NCBI RefSeq assembly: GCF_052324685.1
Contig: NC_135214.1
Coordinates: 31,121,206-31,185,205 of the forward strand
Reading direction: 5' to 3'
From: Brachyhypopomus gauderio
Lineage: Eukaryota; Chordata; Actinopteri; Gymnotiformes; Hypopomidae
Length of the DNA: 64,000 nucleotides
Below are positions 43,901 through 54,365 of the stretch, one piece after another. The notes under the pieces are model-generated. The model ran no database searches. It saw nothing but the letters and a program-made list of their open reading frames with translations, and was not told the origin of the DNA. The translations under genes and the position numbers were made by a program. Each line of letters starts with the position of its first letter. Position 1 is the stretch's first letter.

Positions 43901-46900
43901 TTATTTATATAGCGCTTTTCACAACACATGTTGTCACAAAGCAGCTTTACAATTGTATGGGTCCAGATCCCTAATGAGCAAGCCAAAGGAATACAAAGTA
44001 TACAGCCCCAATGCTGCTGAATGTGTCAAACAGAGCTGTCCTGATCCAATGAATGCAATGAGAGATCAATGTTGAAATTTTCAAACTCTACTCTACCCAG
44101 ACCAAGGCCAGGCCACTGAATATGAATATGGAAGAGCTCCCTACATTCTATGGGATTTTACTGGAATCCGGATACAGTAAAATACACAGTTCCAAGAAGG
44201 CGTATGCACTGGTCATTTGATGATGTACAAAATGAAAGCATTTCAAATGCAATGCGGAGGAATTGATTTGATGAGATCATGGCCTCTCTACATTTTGTTG
44301 ACAACACCAAGATCACAGTGGACTCATTTTTCGAAGTCAGACCCATCTTCACTGAGCTCAACACGTCATACAAAGTCATGCCATATCCAGAATGGCTGGC
44401 TGTGTATGAAAGCATGATACGATATTATGGCCATCGTGGATGCAAGCAGTTTATCAGAGGCAAACCAATCCGTTTTTGTTATAAAATCTTGAGCCTTGCC
44501 TCACACAAACGGTACATGCATCATATGAAGCCATATGGGGGACGCTTCACGCTCATCCCACAGACCAGATTAGGTCAGGGGCCTCAAGATTCAACATCAC
44601 AATCAGGTCCAAGAAGTGGTGGTGGCCCATTTTTGCATGGTCTCTCAACAGTGCACTTGTGAATAGTCATTACTTTTATAGAGATGTTATGGGAGGGACC
44701 ATTGATCTGCTCACCATCACACGAGTAGTGGCACAAACCTTTCATTGAGAATACGCATATCATAAATAAAACCATTTAAAACCACACTTTTTCATCTACT
44801 TTTCTCATTTTTTTGGAGGAAATAATTCTTGATTATTTCAAAGGGTTGCTAATAACACATGATTTTCATATTTGCATGTCTGGGAAAAATTTGGGCATAA
44901 ATGGGTTAATACAAGCGAATTCACTCAACAGAAGTAAATAGCTGAATTCTCTCTATCACTCTCGCTCCTTGCGCTCTCCCACTCACACACACACACTTAA
45001 AGAAACAGTAACCCAATAATCCCATTATCATTACAATATTAAAAAAGAATGTAACTTGTTCACAGTATAAACACTAATATCTTAATACATTTTAATAAAG
45101 TTTGAGTGTTCCTTGTATCATTACAACATTTCACATTCAAACTACACTTTTTATTGTAACTGAAATTTCTCTACAAGAATCGATATTGAATCGAATCGAA
45201 AATCGAATTGAATCGGGACCTTGTGAATCGGAATCTAATCGAACTGGGAAATCAGTGGTGATACCCACCTCTAGTATCTGCTGAAAAAGCCCCAGATAAA
45301 GACTAGATATCCCATTCATCTAAATAAATTAATTTTGGTTTGTTTCCTTTGGTTATTCTAAAATATGGAATTTTCTTGTTGCTGATTTATAGTTGTGATT
45401 GGATAGTTTGTGTATTTGTGTATTTCAGGACACCCCTTCCCCATATTTAAATGCATAGACAGCTCTCAAATTCTCTTGCTGAATATTGACATTTATTAAT
45501 GGTAATCCATCCAGGCCCGGAGACAGCCTGCACCATACTTCACAGTGGGGATAAGGTTTCATGTGGGATCACTTTAAACTAAGCATGTACACATCCACAC
45601 TACACATTTATCGGAACATCGAACTTTGGTATTTGTTTGCAGGCATTTGCTCCTAGAACATGGTTTCAGTGCTCCCTGTGGTCTTTAGCAGACTACAGCA
45701 GAGCAGGAAGGCGTGGTGAACACAGGTGTTGTCGAACAGACGCCTGCAGATCTGTAAGTGGCGGCCCTGGGTTTGGGCGTCTGCGTAGTCCTCCGTCGCT
45801 GATCATGATGCCTATTGGTGGGGAGAGAAGTAGTGCAGATGGGTGGGTGGAGTCTCGGAGCTGTAGAAATGTGTTTGTTGCTTTGTGTTTCCAGTTAATC
45901 AACTTATCAAAGAACACTTTAGAAAATATGTCTTTGATTGGGTAATATTGCACTTGAGTAGATTCAGTTGTGGAGGCATAGTCCCCCAAAAAGGCTGCTG
46001 TTTTATGTTGGTAGGGGCAGCTCAAACTTGGAACGTGAGTTCACATTTGTCTGTAATAATTGTCCTTGTAAGAGGTGTACATACATTTTTCAAGAATGAC
46101 CATGGTTTGAAATGTTTTATAAACATAATAACATGGATACCTGAATTCATGCAGAGTTCCAGAAAATGTTAAAATCTGTTTACTAATATATCATTTAAAT
46201 TTCAAACGGTTCTGCACTCATTTCTCCTTTTTCAGGATGACTGTTGAGGTTGAACCACAAGCTTTTCGAGGTGTTGTCACCAAATTGACAATGCTATGCT
46301 TAATTTGCATATGGTAGAAGACTCGTCTGTCCTGTGCTGGGCCCACAGAGGTCTGGCTCCGTCTTGGGCAACGGGGGAGAAGAAACCTCACCAACACCTG
46401 AATTTGGAAATGTTGCTAACCATTTTGCATCCAAGCATTTGGTTTTGCATGGCCTACTGGACTGCATGCACATTCCTCTGCAGTTTTGTTTCAGAGAGAA
46501 ATGAACAGGAGAAACAAATAACAGGAATCGAAACTGTTGCCGACCAAGGCAGCCTGTGTGAGGGCATTGTGTCCCCGCACCGTGTTTCTCTCCAACGGTC
46601 AGAAAGTGTCTGAGCCGTAAGGGCGGACGCATTCAAGCGCCTCACGCTCCGCAGGACGGTTTATTCCGTGCGTGCGCGTGAGCCAAGTGCAAACGCCTCG
46701 GGGCTCGGCAGCACGTTTTCCTCCAAGGCCCGTAATTATGAATGGGCTCTGGCAGCACGGCCTCCAGCCGTTCGTGGAGTGCCCCCGCCCAGCCTCCGGA
46801 CGCCAGCTGGCTCCAGGCACCGAGTTGTGGGGCCTGTGCTACTCTCTGCCAAACGCTGGGTGGGTGGAGGCTGCCATCTAGGTGCACACAATGGAACGAC

Positions 46901-49900
46901 CGTTTCTGAATTCCTTTTTAAAAAAAGGGAAGGGGGGGGGGTGTAGGAGTGGGTGGAGGCGCAGGGGGGAAAGTTTAAATAGAATCTTTGATAAGCCAAG
47001 CGTCCGAATGAGGGGCAGTTGGAGATCGTTTGCGGATCACAAAGTTGTTTATTGATTGGGGGGGGGCAAGCCTTGGGATGCAAGGTGTGTGTGGCCGTTA
47101 TTGATGATGAGGCTGGGTGACTGGCGTGAGTTCTACAGAGATGGCGGAAGGAGCCTCGTTGAAGATCTCTTACCACAAGCCGAATAATGGAAAGACTGTG
47201 AAGTCTGCTGGGGTGCCCTTTGCTCGTGTTGTTAGCGGAGAATAAAGTGATGTAGTCACGCGGTTTTTGCATTGAGATTTGCTTTGTTTAGTGTACAATT
47301 CCAAGGAGCTGGATAAACTTCTTTAGGTGAAGATCGGTGCTTTAGGAAGCAGAGCTCAACTGCACATATGACTCAACAGCAGGCCTTTTGTGCCACCTTC
47401 ACATTGAAAATAATAAAGTCCTTTGCATCATGTTTAATTCCATTGTTCTTCGCCCAGAGAAAATAAAAACATAGCCTGTTCTCTCTTGTGGAGAATTTTC
47501 ATCGCTTTATTTGAAGACGTAAATTACAGTATTAGATCTGGTATTAGATGTAATACAAAGCATGGGGGCAGCATTAACCTCATGCTTACATCATTCTCAG
47601 GCATTGGCCCAGGTTTACTGGTAGGTTTAATTACTGTGAGCTCACAGGTCACTTAACGCTGTTTTTGTTACGGTATTGGTAAATGGGTTTGTGCATGTGT
47701 AGCTCCATGTGATGGGGTGTGATGGGGCTTTTAAAAGTTGCTACATGCAGACCATGGCAGAAGGTCTTTCACGTGACTCTGGTAATGATGGGGTTAAAAA
47801 CACACACCTTTTGGTTTACAGTTAGGATGCACTTGGAAATGGCCTTGGGAAGTACTCTCATATTCATGGCAGGAGTATACTTTATAAATGTCCGTTTAAG
47901 AATCCTTTTTGTTTGTTCTCCCTTTTACATCGTGTTCTTCAAAAAGGTTTGTGCCCCTGCTCCTCGACACAGTGACCAGTGAAAAGTGGTTGTGTTGTGA
48001 GTATACGTTGGGTGATGTCAGCGGTGTATCATATTTTTTCCACAGAGTGGGTGTACATGTTTGTGTCCTGCCTGCCCCGGGACCCTAACGTCTTTAACCT
48101 TTTGGTATTATAATAAGGTGGAATAAATCGGGGCTTTGTGCGCCGTCCCTGGCACGCTGCTCTCTCTCTGAGCGCGATATGTGCTGACCCTGGAGGAGAA
48201 GAGAGAGCCTTTTGTCCCGGCCGCTGCCACAGAAAAGACATTATTTACTGCCACGGGGGGGACGGGGGCTTGGGGGAATTTGACCATCCGCCGCCCAGAG
48301 TGAGAGAGAGGGAGAGCGAGACAGAAAAAAGCTGTTTTGTGTCCCCAAGCCATAGCAGTATGAAAAGAAAGAAGTTAAAGAGAAGGAGAGGGAGAGGTTC
48401 CTCTATGCAAGACAGTCGAGTATCTGTTGGGCCCAGCGCATATTATCCCCGCGGTAACGCTTGTTTACATTGACTCGGATACTGTTTGGATTGCCGCGCT
48501 GCCGCCATTGTGGGTCACGCTGAAAGGGGGAGGTTGCTTCCTCCCTCCCAGTACCTCTCCACTGGTGTCCGTGTTTCCCTACTAATGACAAACGCTGGGA
48601 GAACCGGGAAGACCTCTTGGTACTATTTAGTCTTTTTAGATATTTGTAGTTTGGAGAGAAACCTTCAGTGTATCAGTTGGGCTGAGGATGTATAGAAGCA
48701 TTTTCAACCTTTTCATTTAAACCAGAATGCACTACTGGCCAATTAAAATGGCTTCACCACTTCACCACAACTGACTGACAGCCTGTTATATTGTTATATT
48801 GCCCGTTGATAAGAAATCTGTGTTTCTGCACAGTATGGTAAAACGAACGTTGGTACAAAGCCAGTTGAAGCCCCACCCCTGAAAACACCACCACAAACAC
48901 CACAGACGGACCCCCAGCCTTACAGTGCAGTAAACCCATTGGGAGCTTTAAGTGGGAACGCGTGTTAGCTAAATCACAACAGCTGAAGCCGCAGCAGAGG
49001 TAGCAAGGATATGTTTATGTTGGTACCAAAGAGCCATTTACAAGGAAGTAATTTACAGCCGCTCTTAAACTGTATTTCCTGTTTGTTGTGCTAATGAATG
49101 TCTGCTATATTTAACTTGCCACGATCACCTGAAGCGTTCGACTGAATGAATGGGTCCGGTGGATGTCTCACGCCCCGCCCCCTCTCCTCTCCCCCACCTA
49201 CAGCAGCAGCAGTTTTACCAGCGAGGGCTCCCAGACGGGCCCGCCCCCGGCGCCGGTGGCCACGCCCCCTCCCCCGCCTTCCTCCGTCGCGTCGACGTCC
49301 ATGTCTCCTTCGTCCTCCTCCTCTTCCTCCTCCTCCTCGGCCTTCTGCCCCGTGCTGCCGGCACGCCACATCGTGGAGAGGCAGCCCCGCATGCTTAACT
49401 TCCACGTGGAGTATCGCACGCGCTCCGTGGAGGTGGTCCTGGAAGAGGCCAGCGCTGTGGGTGAGTGGCACACGTGACCGCTCAGATGGTGCCTGGTGCA
49501 CACACTCACGCATACAGTAATGAAAATGTGTGCCCAGCAAGGGAGCAATCTGATACAGCAGCACATCAACATTAGAGGTTTTACACTGCAGAGATGCCTG
49601 TATTGATGGCTTTAAAATTTTTAAGTAGTATTTATAGATATCCTATTGTCTTTGCTTTCTGCAACATGTAGTTATAGTGGCTTTTATGTTTTCTAAAACA
49701 GTTCTCATTTATGGATATGGCTCACTATACAATGCAGTAGCGTGAGGAACTATCTGTACAGATCACATATATACACATTCACACTGTGCAGCTGGAGCAG
49801 ATTCCCCTCTGCACACCGTGCTCTCCCCTCACTACTTCCCCTCATCCCACCTGACACTTCTTCTCTCGCCCGTCAGGTCTGCTGCCTTCCTGTGACATGC

Positions 49901-50604
49901 TCATTTATTTCTGAGAAATCAATGAAATACATGTGGTTTTTCTGAGTGTGCAAGAATGTGCTTGTGTGTGTGTCTGCGTGTGAGCATGCGGCTGTGTGTC
50001 TTAAGTGCAAGCACTTCAGAAGATTCCATGCATTCCGTCCCACTAAATTACTCAGAACTGCTCTGATGAATGCTTCATTCAAAGTGGAATTATATATGTG
50101 AACTGAAAACAGTGCTAAACACAAGTTAAAAGGTTCTGTTATAAAACCCTGCAACAGTGTGTGGCGATTACTTATTGGGTGGACTGAAATGGTTTAAGGA
50201 TGAAAAGACAGTGGTGAAAAATTCATCTGACTTCCAAGGTTGATACTGCCCTCTCCTGGTGACACTGTGAATCAATCTCACTATAATTTGTAATCACTGT
50301 CTTCTCTCTCTGCAGGAGACATCAAACAGATACTAGAGACAGAGCTTCAGGTGCCTGTATCGAAAATGCAGTTAAAAGGGTGGAAGAGCGGAGATGTGTC
50401 TGACAGTGTGAGTGTTTCTTTATTGCAAACTCATTTGTTGTCAGGTTGCCGTTTCAGAAATGTAAAGGTCCTGTGTTCTAGTCTCTGATTAAGCTCGGCT
50501 TTGTCGTTTCAGACGTTGCTGAGGAGTTTACATCTGCCCAAAAACACCAGCCTGTATGTGCTCACCCCAGACATTGCGCCCCCTGCTGGCACCAGCCTGA
50601 GCAG
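37434..50604 (+). CDS. faf1: FAF1, FAS-associated factor 1 (3'-partial, first 6 exons)
   Basis: Exons 37434-37490, 38799-38867, 41608-41654, 49204-49460, 50316-50407 and 50513-50604 join in frame to 204 codons plus two bases. Residues 1-57 form the UBA domain (MDREMILADFQ, EAITLLEQNNWDLV, AAINGVIPQENGILQ). Residues 58-117 form a flexible linker with a proline tract (71-83) and ten consecutive serines (94-103). Residues 118-200 match the first ubiquitin-like domain (ERQPRM, GDIKQILETELQVPVSKMQL, SLHLPKNTSLYVLTPD). Mammalian FAF1 (650 residues) continues with a second ubiquitin-like, a UAS and a p97-binding UBX domain; these are not in the window. The protein is a ubiquitin receptor and p97/VCP cofactor linked to Fas-mediated death and NF-kB control. 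An insertion (DSGS) follows MAS at the N terminus. Confidence 0.96.
37491..38798 (+). other. faf1 intron 1
   Basis: 1.3 kb with a short CA run (37770-37785) and several GCTAGCTAG motifs. No mobile element is recognised. Confidence 0.65.
38799..38867 (+). CDS. faf1: faf1 exon 2
   Basis: Encodes ACTGIDNIAEAITLLEQNNW then DLV, the core of the UBA domain. Acceptor TTTTAG, donor GTAAGT. Confidence 0.96.
38868..41607 (+). other. faf1 intron 2
   Basis: 2.7 kb. It holds a C run followed by CA repeats (40022-40054), a CA repeat (40865-40913) and a C run (41125-41145). No mobile element is identified with confidence. Confidence 0.65.
40865..40913. repeat. CA microsatellite in faf1 intron 2
   Basis: About 20 CA units with a CG interruption near the end. 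Confidence 0.92.
41608..41654 (+). CDS. faf1: faf1 exon 3
   Basis: 47 bases encoding AAINGVIPQENGILQ, identical to the mammalian sequence as I recall it. Acceptor TACAG, donor GTACGT; exits in phase 2. Confidence 0.96.
43590..44662 (+). pseudogene. PGBD-type transposase pseudogene
   Basis: The N-terminal part is a serine/proline/arginine-rich repetitive stretch (about 43640-43870, e.g. EEPSRSSSNQRGQPEGV). It is broken by a retroelement tail (43884 on) and by frameshifts. The catalytic-domain part is open at 44279-44540 and shows SLHFVDNTKITVDSFFEV, RPIFTELN and RYYGHRGCKQFIRGKPI, typical of PGBD proteins. The remaining RNase-H-like core and the cysteine-rich C terminus are missing, so it cannot encode an active enzyme. 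Confidence 0.82.
43884..43990 (-). mobile_element. Retroelement 3'-tail fragment inside the piggyBac copy
   Basis: AAGTCAAATTTATTTATATA then GCGCTTTTCACAACACATGT and CACAAAGCAGCTTTACA match, in reverse orientation, a tail common to fish non-LTR elements. It interrupts the transposase N terminus, so it arrived after the piggyBac. Confidence 0.65.
49204..49460 (+). CDS. faf1: faf1 exon 4
   Basis: Encodes SSSSFTSEGSQTGPPPAPVA, the proline tract, ten serines, then AFCPVLPARHIVERQPRM and VEYRTRSVEVVLEEASAV. The acceptor lies in CAGCAGCAGCAG, so alternative acceptors would change the number of serines without shifting frame. Exits in phase 1. Confidence 0.93.
49461..50315 (+). other. faf1 intron 4
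   Basis: About 850 bases with short GT-rich stretches (around 49963-50000). No element is recognised. Confidence 0.65.
50316..50407 (+). CDS. faf1: faf1 exon 5
   Basis: Encodes GDIKQILETELQVPVSKMQL then KGWKSGDVSDS, within the first ubiquitin-like domain. Acceptor TGCAG, donor GTGAGT. Confidence 0.96.
50513..50604 (+). CDS. faf1: faf1 exon 6
   Basis: Encodes TLLRSLHLPKNTSLYVLTPD then IAPPAGTSLSR. Exits in phase 2 at GTGAGT 50605. The next exon is not in the window. Confidence 0.95.
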
Positions 50605-51760
50605 GTGAGTCTCCGTTTCTCTCTGTTTACCTCCACATTACTATAAACAACTGAAACGATCCCATGTCGGGGCTCAGCGCAGTTACCATGTCCACGGGAG
50701 TGAGCACACAGGGAAAGGGATGTCTCATTTTTGCTCTTCTGTGACTTTGGGGCAATAGATAAATAGGGGCGGTGATACGGAAATGATCACGCACAAAATT
50801 AATAATATGGATGTGAAATGATAACAGGAGAACTTGTTTCTCAGAGCTGGACTGTCCTTGATAGAACAAATATTAATTCAAAATATAAAAGAGGAAGTTA
50901 GTAATTTTGCTTAGAAATCTAGAACTAGAAATCTGTTGGTTAGAAATCTAGAACTTAAACTGAACTGGCTTTAAAGTTGATTAGACAAATTATTCTCATT
51001 GTGTGCTCTTCAGTGAGGTCTGCTGGTCAAACCTGTAGTTTCTTGTCTTGGCGAGCATCATATCTGCAGAGCTGGCTCATCTGGTTTTGTGCAGTTGGTG
51101 TTCTGCCATCACTTAGCCATGATGTGAAACGTATTATCAGGAATGTAAAAGGAAATGTCATTCGGCTCAAAAAGATCAGCATGTGAACAAAGCACTGGGG
51201 TGTTAAAATAAACTTTTAGAACTTGGTGTGGTGCTTGAATAAAATGTGTTTTGGATAACAAAATGAATTTTGAACTTTGGGCTAGATGTCTGTGGGGAAT
51301 GGTTTTCTAATGAGTTGGTTGAATGTGGCTTTCCAGCCAACTCGCTGTGACCTCAACCTGGGAACCTAAAAGCTAATTCATGCTTCTGCCTGGAAAGTTC
51401 ATGTTTTTCCTAAAGCGGACATGTACATGATCTGCATGGTTTCCGTGTTGCCTGTTAAGGTGGGGGGGGATCAGTAGTGTGGGGTGAAAGTGCACATTTC
51501 AGTGTCTGTTCAGCAAATCTGCAGCATGCTTCCAGAACATAGTCATAGTAATGGTGGGAAGAATATTATGGGTCCTTACTATCTCATGCATTCTTGCATG
51601 GGCTTGGGAGCCTTTTGGAACCATGTGTAAGCCAACCAAACACCTAGGGATCTCTAATCTTTTTTTTTTTATATATAAATAGTCTAATTTTGGTTTTCTG
51701 GTCACACCATATACATATTCAGGCTTTTTCCTGTGAATACCATTCTAGTATTTACTAATA

Positions 51761-52800
51761 ATAATAATAATAATAAATTTTATTTAAAAGCGCCTTTCAA
51801 GTGACCCAAGGACACTGTACAATAGATAATAATAAAAATAAAATAAAATAAAAAAGGTAAGTGCACAAACAACTTAAAATGACCATAAAGACAGATACAT
51901 AGTATCATCCATATGCTAGTTTAAAAAGATGAGTTTTGAGACTGGTTTTAAAAACATCTAAAGATGAACAAGCTCACAGTGCATCGGGAAGACTATTCCA
52001 CAACTTTGGACCCGCAACACAAAATGCTCTATTTCCAATGGTGCTTAGCTTAATATGTGGGACCTCGAGCAAATGGAGGCTTGAGGAGCGAAGAGTACGC
52101 ACAGGAGAGTATAGTTGCAATAGACTACTTAGGTAAGAAGGGGCAAGGTCGTGCTAGGATTTAAACACCAACATAAGCAATTTGTACTGTGTTCTGTACT
52201 TTACTGGAAGCCAATGAAGACGACTTAGGACTGGAGTAATATGCTCCCAAGATTTTGTATGGGTCAGCACCCTAGCAGCAGAATTCTGCACATATTGCAA
52301 CCTGCTCAAAGCCCAAGCAGGGAGGCCACACAACAGAGCATTGCAGTAGTCAAGTCTGGAAGTAACAAATGCATGGACTATAGTCTCGGCGGCAGTGAGA
52401 GAGAGGAGAGGGCGAATCCTAGAGATATTTTTGAGATGGAAGAAAGCTGCCCTACATGTGTTGTTGATATGTGAGTCAAACGATAGTGTGGAATCAAAGA
52501 TTACTCCGAGATTTCTCACTAGTGTTGAGGTAGAGACAACAAAACCAGTGATACAAACAGTAGTGTCACTAAGCCTCCTGACAGTAGCAGGAGAAGCAAT
52601 TATGATGGCTTCAGATTTGTTATTATTTAAGCTCAGGAAGTTCTCAGTCATCCAAGCCCTCACATCAGTTAGGCATTTCAGCAAGGCACCAGGTGGCAAG
52701 CTATGGGATGGTTTTGAACAAATATATATTTGGACATCATCAGCAAAACAGTGAAACTGCAGCCCATGATGTCTAATGATGTCACCAAGAGGAAGGATAT
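51761..52800 (-). mobile_element. 5'-truncated L2-type LINE
   Basis: On the minus strand a 181-residue open frame is followed by a 3' tail (GGCGCTTTTAAATAAAATTT) ending in a TTA repeat (51761-51778), the usual 3' end of L2-type elements. Upstream of the frame, further reverse-transcriptase sequence continues to about 52800 and then stops, indicating 5' truncation. Confidence 0.85.
52154..52699 (-). pseudogene. LINE reverse-transcriptase C-terminal fragment
   Basis: The open frame contains FLSLNNNKSEAIIIASP, NLGVIFDSTLSFDSHI, VTSRLDYCNALLCGLP, VQNSAARVLTHTK and HITPVLSRLHWLPVKYR, the thumb and post-RT motifs of L2/CR1-type elements. The YADD catalytic part and the endonuclease are absent. The surviving part is unbroken, suggesting moderate age. 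Confidence 0.88.
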
Positions 52801-52918
52801 AGAAAATAAATTACCTACTAAATTAGTTTATTTCACCAGAATACATCCCTTTCAGATTTCAAATGGGTGCTGCTTATGCCGGTTAAAGCTTGCATAAGAT
52901 TTACACAGAACAGAGAAC

Positions 52919-54142
52919 CAGGGCTGGACTGGTAATCTGGTGTACCGGTCATTTGCCCGGTGGGCCGACAGTCCTCAGGGACCGATGGTTTTTATTATTT
53001 TTTTTTCCCCTTCCTTTTTCTAAGAGAAAACACAATTTAGAGGGGGCGGCCCATTGGCCCATCTTCAATATAGACAGTGGACTGAACTAATCAGGATATA
53101 GGACGAAAGTGGCCCCACCCTTTCTCTGCGTGGTCCGCTGTAACTCCCGCTACGTTCAACGTTGAGCGCATTGTTAAAGGAGAGGCAGCACGGAGCAACA
53201 GAAGTGGCAGAAAGGGGGTGCGGAGAAGTTACACTAGAAGAAATTGAAGAGTCTCAATGTAGATGCTACAAAATGTGTAAAAATCACAGACATGTTCGCT
53301 GCTGTAGCCTCCGTGTCCTCTGTAGGTGAAGACAGCAGCAGCAGACAGGGAGAGCAGCAGCCAGAGATGCAGGCTTGTGAAAGAGAAACCGAGGGACAGA
53401 CTGAGCGGGAAAGTGTAGTACGTAAGCAGATAGTAATGGTAGGATAACACAGGAACTTTATAACATGAGAATGATGAGCAGTGGCGATTATTTAGTATCA
53501 ATATTAATTGGTATTTGCATACTTCCCATAATCTAGCAGCCACGCATGCGTATTCAGATAAAATAGCAAAAGGTCAAGACTGAGAAGTGTTGGATGAGCA
53601 GCAAGTGTCCACTTTAGGTTATCATAGCATTTTAGATATTTAGGTTAAAGGTGTGTTGAAAGGCTGCATAGTAGTTTGAATTTGTAGCCTCTATGCTGTG
53701 GTTCAACATGTTTTAAAAAACACTCAAACAAGTGAAATTACAGATTTTAAAACTTATAAATGATAAATAAAAGCTTTACAATTTCAGCATGATTATTATA
53801 GTAAGTGTAAAAAAATATAAAAGTAATATTAGTTAAAGATATGCCCACACTGAGTAAAACAGTGTCAAATGCTTTAAAGACATATTTGCGTTGCATGAAT
53901 TCATAAAGCAGCTTTGTTTGTAGCTGGATAAATTCAGAAAGTACATATTAGAGATGATTTCAATAAAATCATAAAAGTGATTGTGATATAATGCTAAGAT
54001 TGAATTGAACTTTAACCAGTAATAAAAAATAAAAAAAAATTCCACGTCGTATCCCACATACATAAATTACAAGTCGGTTGTGCTCCGCTAATTATGAGGG
54101 GCCGGTCTAAAAATGCCAGGGCCAATTTTTTGTCCAGCCCTG
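52919..54142 (+). mobile_element. hAT element with 8-bp duplication
   Basis: The ends CAGGGCTGGACTGG and TTGTCCAGCCCTG are inverted repeats. CAGAGAAC occurs immediately outside both (52911-52918 and 54143-54150). At 1224 bp it is too short for a full transposase and retains only an N-terminal remnant. Confidence 0.92.
53224..53447 (+). pseudogene. Remnant of a hAT transposase N terminus
   Basis: The frame contains a lysine/acid-rich start and SLNVDATKCVKITDMFAAVA, a segment like the N-terminal helix of ZMYM/hAT-type transposases in vertebrates. The dimerisation and catalytic regions are missing. Confidence 0.5.
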
Positions 54143-54365
54143 CAGAGAACTAATGCATTTCCCACATTACCCTGCATTTTTTGCTTTCTCATGGTCTTCA
54201 ATTCAGCCTAGTTTTGTAGCAAGCAAAATCCAAAGCCATATGTGTACTATAATTTGCATCCTTAAGATGTTATTCTAATGGTGCATGCATAGCTTTGCTG
54301 TCAAACTGAAACATCGGTTGTTTGACTACAATTGCATATGCGGATCCATATACTGTTACGATTTA

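Larger units (their letters stand above)
42863..44905 (+). mobile_element. piggyBac-type transposon with TTAA duplications
   Basis: TTAA (42859-42862) is followed by CCCATTTCAACCC, and the other end ...GCATAAATGGG is followed by TTAA (44906-44909). These are the piggyBac target site and CCC/GGG ends. The interior contains a plus-strand piggyBac transposase-derived (PGBD) frame. Length is 2043 bp. Confidence 0.9.
42489..45274. mobile_element. hAT-like element interrupted by a piggyBac insertion
   Basis: The ends AGGGGTGTGTTTAAAA and the inverted CCACCTCTAG are followed inwards by ATCGAT-rich sub-terminal repeats on both sides (42509-42575 and 45177-45245). TATCTGCT flanks both ends (42481-42488, 45275-45282), an 8-base duplication compatible with hAT. 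Removing the inner piggyBac leaves about 740 bp, so it was non-autonomous before interruption. It carries a partial copy of the 823-954 hairpin at 42674-42758. Confidence 0.78.
41655..49203 (+). other. faf1 intron 3
   Basis: 7.5 kb. A G run lies at 41887-41903, the nested transposon block at 42489-45274, and a GC-rich stretch at 46630-46870. Open frames in the GC-rich part have no supported homology. No extra faf1 exon was found between exons 3 and 4. Confidence 0.65.

Noticed and set aside
46630..47272. Open frames in a GC-rich part of faf1 intron 3, including a 178-codon antisense frame
   Set aside because: No recognisable domain, overlapping frames on both strands, no splice context.
49091..49572. 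Long open frames antisense to faf1 exon 4
   Set aside because: Shadow of the proline/serine-coding repeats; arginine/glycine-rich and without homology.
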